Shown here piece after piece: positions 6,981 to 13,896 of a stretch of DNA of 64,000 nt. This stretch comes from Pseudomonas hunanensis (GTDB taxonomy: Bacteria; Pseudomonadota; Gammaproteobacteria; Pseudomonadales; Pseudomonadaceae). The position numbers and the translations under genes are program-made. Position 1 is the stretch's first letter. The number at the start of each line of letters is the position of its first letter. The DNA lies in assembly GCF_013393325.1 (NCBI RefSeq), contig NZ_QJRC01000071.1, forward strand, positions 203,037 through 267,036. Reading direction: 5' to 3'. The notes below the pieces were generated by a model. That model saw only the letters and a program-made list of their open reading frames with translations, was not told the DNA's origin and made no database searches.

Positions 6981-8133
6981 ATTCGACTTCTTGCCTAGCG
7001 CCGACCTTAAGGCCAAGTACGACCTTCACGTTATTGCTAGAGCTAAGCAAAAAATGAATGCGTATATTCTTACGCTTCCAGTGGAGCATCAAGCTAGATT
7101 TGGCTTTTTTGATGAAGCCAAAATACATGAGTTATTGAGCTGCCAACCATGCGAAATTCTTGGCCATATATATGATATATATGAGAACTTCCCAGAACTA
7201 GCAGATAGATATTGGCCAGCATATCTCATAAAAAATGCTCCCATCCCTCCAGACGTCGATAAATATCGTGCCCAAACGCGTGAAGAGAAGGCTATTTTAG
7301 ATGAATTGTCGGCGCAGGCAATCGCTTACTTAGAGCCAATTTCTAAGCCGCAGCTGACTTATATAAATCACTTATTGAATTCGCTGAAAGCGGCCGAAAA
7401 CTATTCTACTAAAAGAAGCATCCTAGCGGACATAGTTAAAGCCGCGCAGGGAGAAAATCTAGCGACAGAAAAATTTAAAGATTTATTTTATGACTGGATC
7501 AACGATTTCGAGAAGGTTTTCAGCTACTCGGCACTTTCCTCGGATATCGGCCACGACATTACTGACGAGTGGAAGATACACATTTGTCTGTATTGCAATG
7601 ATGAACCCATACAAACAAAAGGGGATCGTGTAAAATTTAGAACGGATCTTGATCACTTCTATCCAAAAACTAAATTTCCGTTCCTGGCTGTGACGTTATC
7701 CAATTTAATTCCAGCGGGCAAGACCTGCAATCAATCCTACAAAGGAAATAAGGATATGATTGAATACGAGCATCCTTTTGTCAGAGGTGTCGGCCCGTCT
7801 CGTGTATTCCATCTAAACTCTCCATTTGGAGAGGTAGTTACGGAGGATAACTTCTCAGTACGTGTCTTGGAACAGGGCGGCAAACTAGATTTAAATTTAT
7901 CCGAGTTTGAGATCAGTCATAATTATGAGAATAGTGATGAAATTAAAACTTGGGTGGCTGATGCGGCGGGCACGGTTGAGCTCATTATCGGTTGCAATAA
8001 TCCGCAGATCAAAAGTGCATTAATGAAAGGATTGATCAAGGCTGACAAGCCAGCTCATCGAGAGCGGCACAAGAAATTCAAGACTGATTCAATCAATCAG
8101 TTTGCTGGCAAAGAAATTATATTATTCCCTTAA
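6973..8133 (+). CDS. HNH endonuclease, Septu PtuB-like effector
   Basis: A 386-residue protein with an HNH nuclease core at about 200-265: CLYC (205-208), DHFYPK with His228, then LSNLIPAGKTCN with Asn244 and Asn253, and KGNKD (257-261). The N-terminal ~200 residues are helical and unassigned, as is the C-terminal ~120. The frame is open from 6949, but the ATG at 6973 gives a tight 8-base overlap with the ATPase stop and is chosen; AGGGAG is 14 bases upstream, a weak spacing. PtuB proteins cut nucleic acid when released or activated by their ATPase partner. The same use is inferred here. Only one CxxC is obvious; the second zinc-ligand pair seen in many HNH proteins is not clear. Confidence 0.85.
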   Translation: MIKFDFLPSADLKAKYDLHVIARAKQKMNAYILTLPVEHQARFGFFDEAKIHELLSCQPCEILGHIYDIYENFPELADRYWPAYLIKNAPIPPDVDKYRAQTREEKAILDELSAQAIAYLEPISKPQLTYINHLLNSLKAAENYSTKRSILADIVKAAQGENLATEKFKDLFYDWINDFEKVFSYSALSSDIGHDITDEWKIHICLYCNDEPIQTKGDRVKFRTDLDHFYPKTKFPFLAVTLSNLIPAGKTCNQSYKGNKDMIEYEHPFVRGVGPSRVFHLNSPFGEVVTEDNFSVRVLEQGGKLDLNLSEFEISHNYENSDEIKTWVADAAGTVELIIGCNNPQIKSALMKGLIKADKPAHRERHKKFKTDSINQFAGKEIILFP

Positions 8134-8155
8134 GAGAATTTGCGCACCACGGGGG

Positions 8156-8473
8156 CTAGCAGAGTGAAATTTTAAATAATGCGATCTCTATACTAGAGAT
8201 AACTCTAGAATTTTTCTCTCTTGAATATGTCGGTAAATACTTGTCGAAAACAAAAGCATCACAAGAGTAACGGACAACTTCTACATTTGCCCAACCCTTT
8301 GGACCGCCTAGCTTAGCTTTGTACATGCGCTTTTTGAAAGTCAAACTCTCACAATTGCTCAAAGCGTATGTATATACCTCCGTCTGAAAACTCGATTGCT
8401 GCATATACGGTTGGGTCCATTCCTTCGTGAATAGTACCTTCGGCTGAATCCTGCCAGTTGCAAACGATCTCAC
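8156..8473 (-). CDS. Possible small hypothetical protein, convergent with the HNH gene
   Basis: A 105-codon frame that begins at GTG with GGAG nine bases upstream and ends 22 bases from the stop of the HNH gene. Two cysteines (SNCESL and YSCDAF) could form a disulphide. No family recognised, and no signal peptide or membrane segment. AT-rich composition matches the island. It may be a genuine small cargo gene or chance coding. Confidence 0.3.
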   Translation of the reverse strand: MRSFATGRIQPKVLFTKEWTQPYMQQSSFQTEVYTYALSNCESLTFKKRMYKAKLGGPKGWANVEVVRYSCDAFVFDKYLPTYSREKNSRVISSIEIALFKISLC

Positions 8474-8748
8474 CGAGGCACGTCTCCGATGCCCGCCTCG
8501 TCATTTAGATGCCCCGCAAAGCTGCCAACGAAGGCCGTCGATGCTGACTATCGAGGCGAAACCACCCCATCTGCCACTGCCTAGGCTGAACTCCTGAATC
8601 ATGCCCAACAGCAATGGCGATTAGCATCTCCCCGATTCGATTCCACCAAACGCCATAACTAGCTGATTTATTTATAGCTACCCTATGAGGTACGCCAATA
8701 AATCCACCAAATTCCATTCCCGCAAATCTCCTACCCTCACAGCAAGAA
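8474..8748. other. Island tail without a recognisable gene
   Basis: A 70-codon minus-strand frame at 8505-8717 has no domain or convincing start, so I do not call it. Nothing else is seen before the presumed right att site. Confidence 0.4.
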
Positions 8749-8772
8749 ACCGTTCGTCTGGTGCCGCACCAT
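8749..8772. other. Candidate right attachment site, degenerate tRNA 3' end
   Basis: The string GTTCGTCTGGTGCCGCACCA resembles the T-arm loop plus acceptor end of a tRNA-Thr with small deletions, and CCGCACCATACGCAG matches CGGCACCATATCCAG at the window start at 12 of 15 positions. An intact terminator follows directly. This is what the displaced 3' end of the target tRNA would look like after integration. Matching was by eye. Confidence 0.4.
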
Positions 8773-8783
8773 ACGCAGTATCA

Positions 8784-8813
8784 AAAAGGCTCACCGAAAG
8801 GTGGGCCTTTTTT
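8784..8813 (+). terminator. Rho-independent terminator at the island's right edge
   Basis: GGCTCACC and GGTGGGCC pair around a GAAA tetraloop (one G-T pair) and are followed by six T residues. It is probably the original terminator of the tRNA gene that the island split from its downstream flank. Confidence 0.75.
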
Positions 8814-8913
8814 GTTTGTACCGTTTTTCTTTGAATACCCACATCAAACACCCTGCAGTCGCCAAAAGACTGCAGCCTTCCCCCTCAGCGTGCTCGTGCA
8901 ATTACTGCAGCGT

Positions 8914-8927
8914 TTGATTTCGATCAA
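8914..8927. promoter_or_regulatory. Perfect Anr/FNR-type box
   Basis: TTGATTTCGATCAA is an exact match to the FNR/Anr consensus TTGAT-N4-ATCAA. It is centred about 65 bases before the ATG of the DUF3079 gene. A start of transcription about 41 bases downstream, near 8962, would give the class II activator geometry typical of Anr. Confidence 0.7.
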
Positions 8928-8985
8928 GCTCCCTGCAGCCATGAGGCATAGCCTGTTTTCAGGCAGCCCTTGAGGGAAGCACCCC

Positions 8986-9192
8986 ATGGCCAAGAAATTC
9001 CCCACAAACCCCAGCCATCCCGAGCGTATCTGCTGGGGCTGCGACCTCTACTGCCCAGCCAAAGCCCTAGCCTGTGGCAACGGTGCAGATCGAACAATGC
9101 ATCCGATAGAGCTGTTTGGCGAGGATTGGGAGAGCTTGGAGGGCCGGCTGGAGAAGCCGGTTGTTCGGGGGCAAGAGGCAGAGCCCGGGTGA
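8986..9192 (+). CDS. DUF3079 family small cysteine-rich protein
   Basis: A 68-residue protein beginning MAKKFPTNPSHPERICWG. The conserved block CWGCDLYCPAKALACG places four cysteines in a metal- or cluster-binding spacing, and the downstream HPIELFGEDW is also family-typical. GAGGGA lies about ten bases before the ATG. Function of DUF3079 is not known to me. The perfect Anr-type box upstream suggests induction at low oxygen. It is the first host gene to the right of the island. The downstream end runs directly into a REP element. Confidence 0.85.
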   Translation: MAKKFPTNPSHPERICWGCDLYCPAKALACGNGADRTMHPIELFGEDWESLEGRLEKPVVRGQEAEPG

Positions 9193-9194
9193 AG

Positions 9195-9238
9195 AAGGGC
9201 CGCTGCGCGGCCCATCGCGACACAAGGCCGCTCCTACA
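9195..9238. repeat. REP element
   Basis: GGGCCGCTGCGCGGCCCATC followed by GCGACACAAGGCCGCTCCTAC is the REP-type palindrome repeated elsewhere in this window (36482-36583, 56337-56439). It lies between the DUF3079 gene and the convergent receptor gene. Confidence 0.8.
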
Positions 9239-9253
9239 CTTGACCGTGCCTGA

Positions 9254-11551
9254 TCAGAAGGCAGTGCTGACCGTCAGCGAAAGGTTACGCGGGTCGCCAT
9301 AGATTGCCCCGGCGTAGAACCCGTACTGGGTGTAGTAGTGCTTGTCGAACAGGTTGTTGGCGTTGAGGCTGACGCTGGTGTCGTCGGTCAGCTGGTACTT
9401 GGCCATGGCATTCCAGATGGCATAACCAGACCAGTTCACGTCAGTGGCACCATTGCTCACGCCATTGGTGGGCTGACCTGCCGGGCTGGAAATGGCGCGA
9501 ATGTTGGTTTGCGCGGTCACGCCTGCGCCCAGGGTGAGGCGGTCGAGCGGGCCGCTCAGGCGGTAGGTGGTCGAGGCCTTGAACAGGTGCGACGGGTCGC
9601 TGCGACCGTCGCTGTCGACGCGGCGGAAATGCAGATAGGTGTAGCCGGCATACACGTTCCAGTTGGGGCTCAGGGCACCCGCGACTTCCAGGTCGATACC
9701 GTCGGTTTCCTGCCCGGAACCGGCCTTGTAGGCATTGCCACCAGTCGGGGTGGTCAGGTCGCCATCCAGCACGGCCTTGTTTTCCTGCTTGGTGCGGAAG
9801 TACGCCGCCGAGGCGTTCAACCGGCCATCGAACCACTCACCTTTGATGCCGGTCTCGTAGCTTTGCCCGCGAATCGGCTCGACCTTGCTGCCGCTGCTGG
9901 TTTCAGAAGTTTGCGGTGTGAAGATGTCGGTGTAGCTGGCATACACCGAGTAATTCTCGTTGAGGTCGTACACCGCACCCAGGTAAGGGGTGACGATGCC
10001 GTTCTCTTCCTGGCTGCTGCGCACGCCGGCCACGCTACGGGTAACGGACGAGTAGTTGCTGGTGCGCACGCCGACGATCACCGACAGCGGGTCGGTGACG
10101 CTCAGGCGGGTGGCGGCGTACATGCCCTGCAGGCGGGTGGTGGTCTTGCTGTGGCGGCCGGTGCGCGAGGCGAGGATGTCGTAGTCGTCATCCACTCCAT
10201 TGCGCCAGTCGGTCAGCGGGAAGCCGTTGTTGGCGCGGAACTGGCAGCCCAAAGCAGGCGCGCTGGCCATGCCGTCACCGACCATGGTGCAGGAGTATTC
10301 CGGCGACCAGCCCACCGTGCGGCTGTCGTTGTAGCCAACCATGGCCTGGTGGGTACGGCCGAACAACTGGAACGGACCGGACAGGTCGATTTGCGCCGAT
10401 TGCTGGGTGGTGTCGCTGGAGCTGTGCAGGCCATTGAGCACGGCGCCGCTGCCATCCTGGTCCCAGTAGCCGCCGTAGCTGCCACGGCCCGCCGAGTTGA
10501 CCTTCGCCAGGCCACGGTGGTTCAGGGCTTCGGTAGTGGCCTGGGCGCCTTTCAGGTCCAGGGTCCAGTCGTTGTCGAAGCGGTGCTCCAGCGAGCCGAA
10601 CGCAGTGCGGGTGGTGTACTCGCCAAAGCTCCAGCTGGGCACCACGTTGGTGCTACGTGGCAGGTCGGTCTTGCTGCCGTCGCGGTACCACAGCGGGATG
10701 TTCGCCCCCCAGCCGCCACCAACCACCTTGTTGTACTCGTACTGGTAGCCAGCGCCGAGGGTGGTCGCCTCGTCCAGATCGAATTCGAAATTGGCCAGCG
10801 CGGCGCGGGAGCGCTCGGACTGGTTGTCGCGGAACGAGTTGGCGTCCTGCTGGGTCATGACGAAGCGCGAGCGCAGCCGGCCGTCTTCGGACAATGGCAG
10901 GTTTAGGTCGGCACCCAGACGGCGTTTGTCCCAGCTGCCGTAGGTGGCGTAGGCGCTGCCGCCGAAGGTTTTGGTCGGTGCCTTGCGGATCAGATTGACG
11001 GTGGCCGACGGGTCGCCGGTGCCGCCCAGCAGACCGTTGGCGCCGCGCACGATGTCGATGCGCTCGTACAGATCCATGTTCAGCGCATTGCCGCTGCCGC
11101 TGAAGTCAGAGCCGCCCTGGGTCTGCAGGCCATCGACCTTCCAGTTGCTGATCGAGTAACCACGGGCACGGTAGTCGGTACGCCCACCCACTTCGGACTT
11201 GTTGGCCGTTACGCCCGGCGTGGTTTGCAGCGCCTGCTCGATGGTGTGGATGTCGCGGTCATCCATCTGCTGACGGGTGATGGTGGTGACCGATTGTGGC
11301 GTCTGTCGCGGCGTCAGATCGAGGCCGGTGGAGCTGCGAGTGCGCTCGACCGTGTAGCCCAACTGGCCGGCATCGTCGGCTGGCAGTAACGCGCTGTCTT
11401 CGATCTGCGTGGCATCCAACTCGAGGGGTTTACCGTCGGCAGCCATGGCGCCACCGCTGATGGCAACGGCAACGAAGAAGGCCAGCGGCTTGAGACGACT
11501 GCCACTTGGGCTGCTGGGGGTGAAGACTTTCGGGGTGCTCATAGGATTCAT
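9254..11551 (-). CDS. TonB-dependent siderophore receptor
   Basis: A 765-residue outer-membrane ferric-siderophore transporter. A signal peptide ends near AISGGAMA (about 30-38). The plug domain carries TPRQTPQSVTTITRQQMDDR and MDLYERIDIVRGANGLLGG. The 22-strand barrel ends NLSLTVSTAF with the terminal Phe needed for assembly. There is no N-terminal STN signalling domain, so it is not a classic ECF-sigma transducer. A second ATG at 11542 is possible; neither start has a strong ribosome site. It is transcribed away from a two-component system 140 bases upstream, which may control it. The ligand cannot be named from sequence. Confidence 0.93.
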   Translation of the reverse strand: MNPMSTPKVFTPSSPSGSRLKPLAFFVAVAISGGAMAADGKPLELDATQIEDSALLPADDAGQLGYTVERTRSSTGLDLTPRQTPQSVTTITRQQMDDRDIHTIEQALQTTPGVTANKSEVGGRTDYRARGYSISNWKVDGLQTQGGSDFSGSGNALNMDLYERIDIVRGANGLLGGTGDPSATVNLIRKAPTKTFGGSAYATYGSWDKRRLGADLNLPLSEDGRLRSRFVMTQQDANSFRDNQSERSRAALANFEFDLDEATTLGAGYQYEYNKVVGGGWGANIPLWYRDGSKTDLPRSTNVVPSWSFGEYTTRTAFGSLEHRFDNDWTLDLKGAQATTEALNHRGLAKVNSAGRGSYGGYWDQDGSGAVLNGLHSSSDTTQQSAQIDLSGPFQLFGRTHQAMVGYNDSRTVGWSPEYSCTMVGDGMASAPALGCQFRANNGFPLTDWRNGVDDDYDILASRTGRHSKTTTRLQGMYAATRLSVTDPLSVIVGVRTSNYSSVTRSVAGVRSSQEENGIVTPYLGAVYDLNENYSVYASYTDIFTPQTSETSSGSKVEPIRGQSYETGIKGEWFDGRLNASAAYFRTKQENKAVLDGDLTTPTGGNAYKAGSGQETDGIDLEVAGALSPNWNVYAGYTYLHFRRVDSDGRSDPSHLFKASTTYRLSGPLDRLTLGAGVTAQTNIRAISSPAGQPTNGVSNGATDVNWSGYAIWNAMAKYQLTDDTSVSLNANNLFDKHYYTQYGFYAGAIYGDPRNLSLTVSTAF

Positions 11552-11691
11552 TTGGGAAGACTTCGTATTTGCAGATGATTTTTTGTTAGGATTCTAGGGA
11601 TCGGCCCTCCGGGCTCCAGACCCGACATGTACGGGGATGTAATTGAACGTAATGAGCGCCACCGGCCCTCACCGAACAGGTGTTTTTCCGC

Positions 11692-12414
11692 ATGAGCACG
11701 ACCCTGCTGGTTGTCGATGATGACGACGAGATCCGCGAACTTCTTTGCGATTACCTGAAAGATGCCGGCTACACCGTGTTAGCTGCGGCCGACGGTGAAC
11801 AGATGCGCGAGCAGCTGGCCCGGCAAAAAGTGGAGCTGGTGGTGCTCGACTTGATGCTGCCTGGCGAGGACGGTCTGAGCCTGTGCCGTCAGCTGCAGGC
11901 CACACCTGGGCTGGCGGTGATCATGCTGTCGGCCAAAGGCAGCACGCTGGACCGCATCATCGGCCTGGAGGTGGGTGCCGACGACTACCTGGCCAAGCCC
12001 TTCGAGCCACGCGAGCTGATCGCCCGGATCAAGGCCGTGCTGCGTCGCCCGCAACGCCTGGACGTACAGGCCGAAGAGCCCGCCGTGGTGGATGCGCAGC
12101 TGTTCGCCGGGTTTCGCCTGGAACACGTAAAGCGCCTGCTGACTCGGCCCGATGGCGAGACCCTGACCCTGCCGCGCTCCGACTACCGCGTACTGCGTGA
12201 ACTGCTGGAAGCCAACAACCGCGTGGTCTCCCGCGACCAGCTGACGCGCAGTGCGTTCGGCCGCGACCACCTGCCCGACGACCGCTCAGTGGACATGTGC
12301 GTCAGCCGCCTGCGTCAGCAACTGCGCCGTGCACCGGCGGGGGCCGCGCAAATCCTTACCATCCGCAACGAAGGCTACCTGCTGAGCATCGCCAGCCACG
12401 AGGCCGATACCTGA
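11692..12414 (+). CDS. OmpR-family response regulator
   Basis: A 240-residue two-component regulator. The receiver domain has the acidic triad VVDDDDE, phospho-acceptor Asp in [12 protein letters not shown], the Ser in MLSAKG and Lys in YLAKPFEP. A winged-helix domain follows (RDQLTRSAFGRD, DRSVDMCVSRLRQQL). The frame is open from GTG 11680, but ATG 11692 fits the family N-terminus (MSTTLLVVDDD). The gene is directly followed by its kinase with a one-base gap. The divergent neighbour is a siderophore receptor, a possible target along with the downstream glutamate-synthase-like gene. Confidence 0.93.
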   Translation: MSTTLLVVDDDDEIRELLCDYLKDAGYTVLAAADGEQMREQLARQKVELVVLDLMLPGEDGLSLCRQLQATPGLAVIMLSAKGSTLDRIIGLEVGADDYLAKPFEPRELIARIKAVLRRPQRLDVQAEEPAVVDAQLFAGFRLEHVKRLLTRPDGETLTLPRSDYRVLRELLEANNRVVSRDQLTRSAFGRDHLPDDRSVDMCVSRLRQQLRRAPAGAAQILTIRNEGYLLSIASHEADT

Positions 12415-12415
12415 C

Positions 12416-13783
12416 ATGCGCTGGCTTCGCCGGCTGTGGCCACGCACCTTGTTTGGTCAGTTGCTGCTGATCATGGTCAGCGGCACGCTGGTGATTCAGT
12501 TGATGTCGAGCAGCATCTGGTTCGATGTGCGTTTCGCCCAGGTGCTCGAGGCGCCTGTGCGGCTGGTCGCTGCGCGCAGCGCTCCACTGATTGCCCAGGC
12601 CGACTGCCACGGCGGCATGCTGCAGCCACCAGCCCATTACCAGCTACGCTGCGCCGAAAGCCTGCCCACGCCGGAGCATGACGAGCGCCGCGGGCGCAGG
12701 CGCATCGAGCTGTTGCTGCAGCAGGCCCTCAAGTACGAGCTGGGGCATGCCCAGGACGTGCGCCTGATGAAGGTGCAACTGACCGATGAACTGGGCCAGC
12801 CGATCGTCTGGCGCAGCTTGTTCGGCCTGCGCACGGCCCAGGCGCATATCCAGTTCGCGGTGCCGTTGGCCGATGGTCACTGGCTGACCGTCGACGGCCA
12901 GGAACTGCAGGGTTGGAGCGGCGAGTCGGCTTGGGTGCTGATCAGCGACTACCTGTTGCGGGTATACGCCCTGCGGATTGTCGCGGTATTGCTGGTGTGC
13001 CTGATTGCCGTGCGCCTGTGCCTGCGCCCGCTGCGTCGCCTGGCCGATGCCGCACGCGGCCTGGGCGCTAACCTCGAGCAACCGCCCTTGGCGCTGGATG
13101 GCCCGGAGGAAGTGCGTCAGGCGGCGCAAGCGTTCAACGCCATGCAGCAGCGGCTGATAGCCATGGTCAACGACAAAGCCTACTTCCTGGCTGCCGTATC
13201 ACACGACCTGCGCACACCACTGACCCGAATGCGCCTGCGCCTGGAGCGCCTGCCCGACGACGAACACCGCCAACGCCTGCGGCAGAACATCACACAGATG
13301 GACGACATGATCGGCCAGGTCCTCGATTACCTGCGTGCGGGGGAACAGCAGAATTTGCAGCAGGTGGACCTGGACCGGCTGGTGGCGCGCCAGTGTGCGG
13401 ACCTGGCCTGCGCCGAGGAACCACTGCCAGTACACGGCCAGGCAGGCAGCTTGCGGGTGGATGCCCTGCTGTTGCAGCGTTGCCTGCAAAATTTGTTGGT
13501 GAATGCGTTGCGCTATGCCCAAGACATTTCGGTCACGCTGGAGCGAGCGAGCACAGGGGTATTCATCCATATCGACGACCGTGGGCCGGGGATCGCGCCC
13601 GCGCTGCTGACGACCATTACCGACCCGTTCGTGCGCGGCGAAGGCTCGCGTAACCAGGCCTCGGGAGGGTATGGGCTGGGGTTGAGCATTGCCCAGCGGA
13701 TTGCAACCAGCCATGGCGGTGAGCTGATGCTGTCGAACCGTGAGGGCGGTGGATTGCGGGTCAGCATACTGCTCCCCATCTGA
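12416..13783 (+). CDS. Sensor histidine kinase paired with the regulator
   Basis: A 455-residue EnvZ-like kinase. It has a membrane segment near residues 10-35, a periplasmic domain of about 145 residues with two cysteines (ADCHGG, LRCAES) that may form a disulphide, a second membrane segment near 185-205, and a HAMP linker. The dimerisation domain contains SHDLRTPLTRMRLRLE. The ATPase domain shows N box NLLVNALRYA, G1 DDRGPGIAP and G2 GGYGLGLSIA. Translation is almost coupled to the regulator (TGA, one base, ATG). The signal is unknown. Its position beside an iron receptor hints at an envelope or metal cue; that is inference. Confidence 0.93.
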   Translation: MRWLRRLWPRTLFGQLLLIMVSGTLVIQLMSSSIWFDVRFAQVLEAPVRLVAARSAPLIAQADCHGGMLQPPAHYQLRCAESLPTPEHDERRGRRRIELLLQQALKYELGHAQDVRLMKVQLTDELGQPIVWRSLFGLRTAQAHIQFAVPLADGHWLTVDGQELQGWSGESAWVLISDYLLRVYALRIVAVLLVCLIAVRLCLRPLRRLADAARGLGANLEQPPLALDGPEEVRQAAQAFNAMQQRLIAMVNDKAYFLAAVSHDLRTPLTRMRLRLERLPDDEHRQRLRQNITQMDDMIGQVLDYLRAGEQQNLQQVDLDRLVARQCADLACAEEPLPVHGQAGSLRVDALLLQRCLQNLLVNALRYAQDISVTLERASTGVFIHIDDRGPGIAPALLTTITDPFVRGEGSRNQASGGYGLGLSIAQRIATSHGGELMLSNREGGGLRVSILLPI

Positions 13784-13896
13784 CGGCGAGCGCTCTGGCA
13801 TACGCAATCAGGTAATAGTCTTTTACCAATTCCCCAGGTTTTCCCTGCCCCGCCTTTGCCTATCCTATGCCCGGTCATCCTGCCTGCGATGGACCC

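Noticed and set aside
8505..8717. 70-codon minus frame at the right end of the island
   Set aside because: No domain and no convincing start; composition does not stand out.
8756..8772. Complete tRNA gene at the right island edge
   Set aside because: The upstream bases do not form D, anticodon or proper T arms; only a degenerate 3' end resemblance remains.
9338..10906. 522-codon plus-strand frame opposite the first siderophore receptor
   Set aside because: Shadow frame of a well-supported TonB receptor; no domain and no ribosome site.
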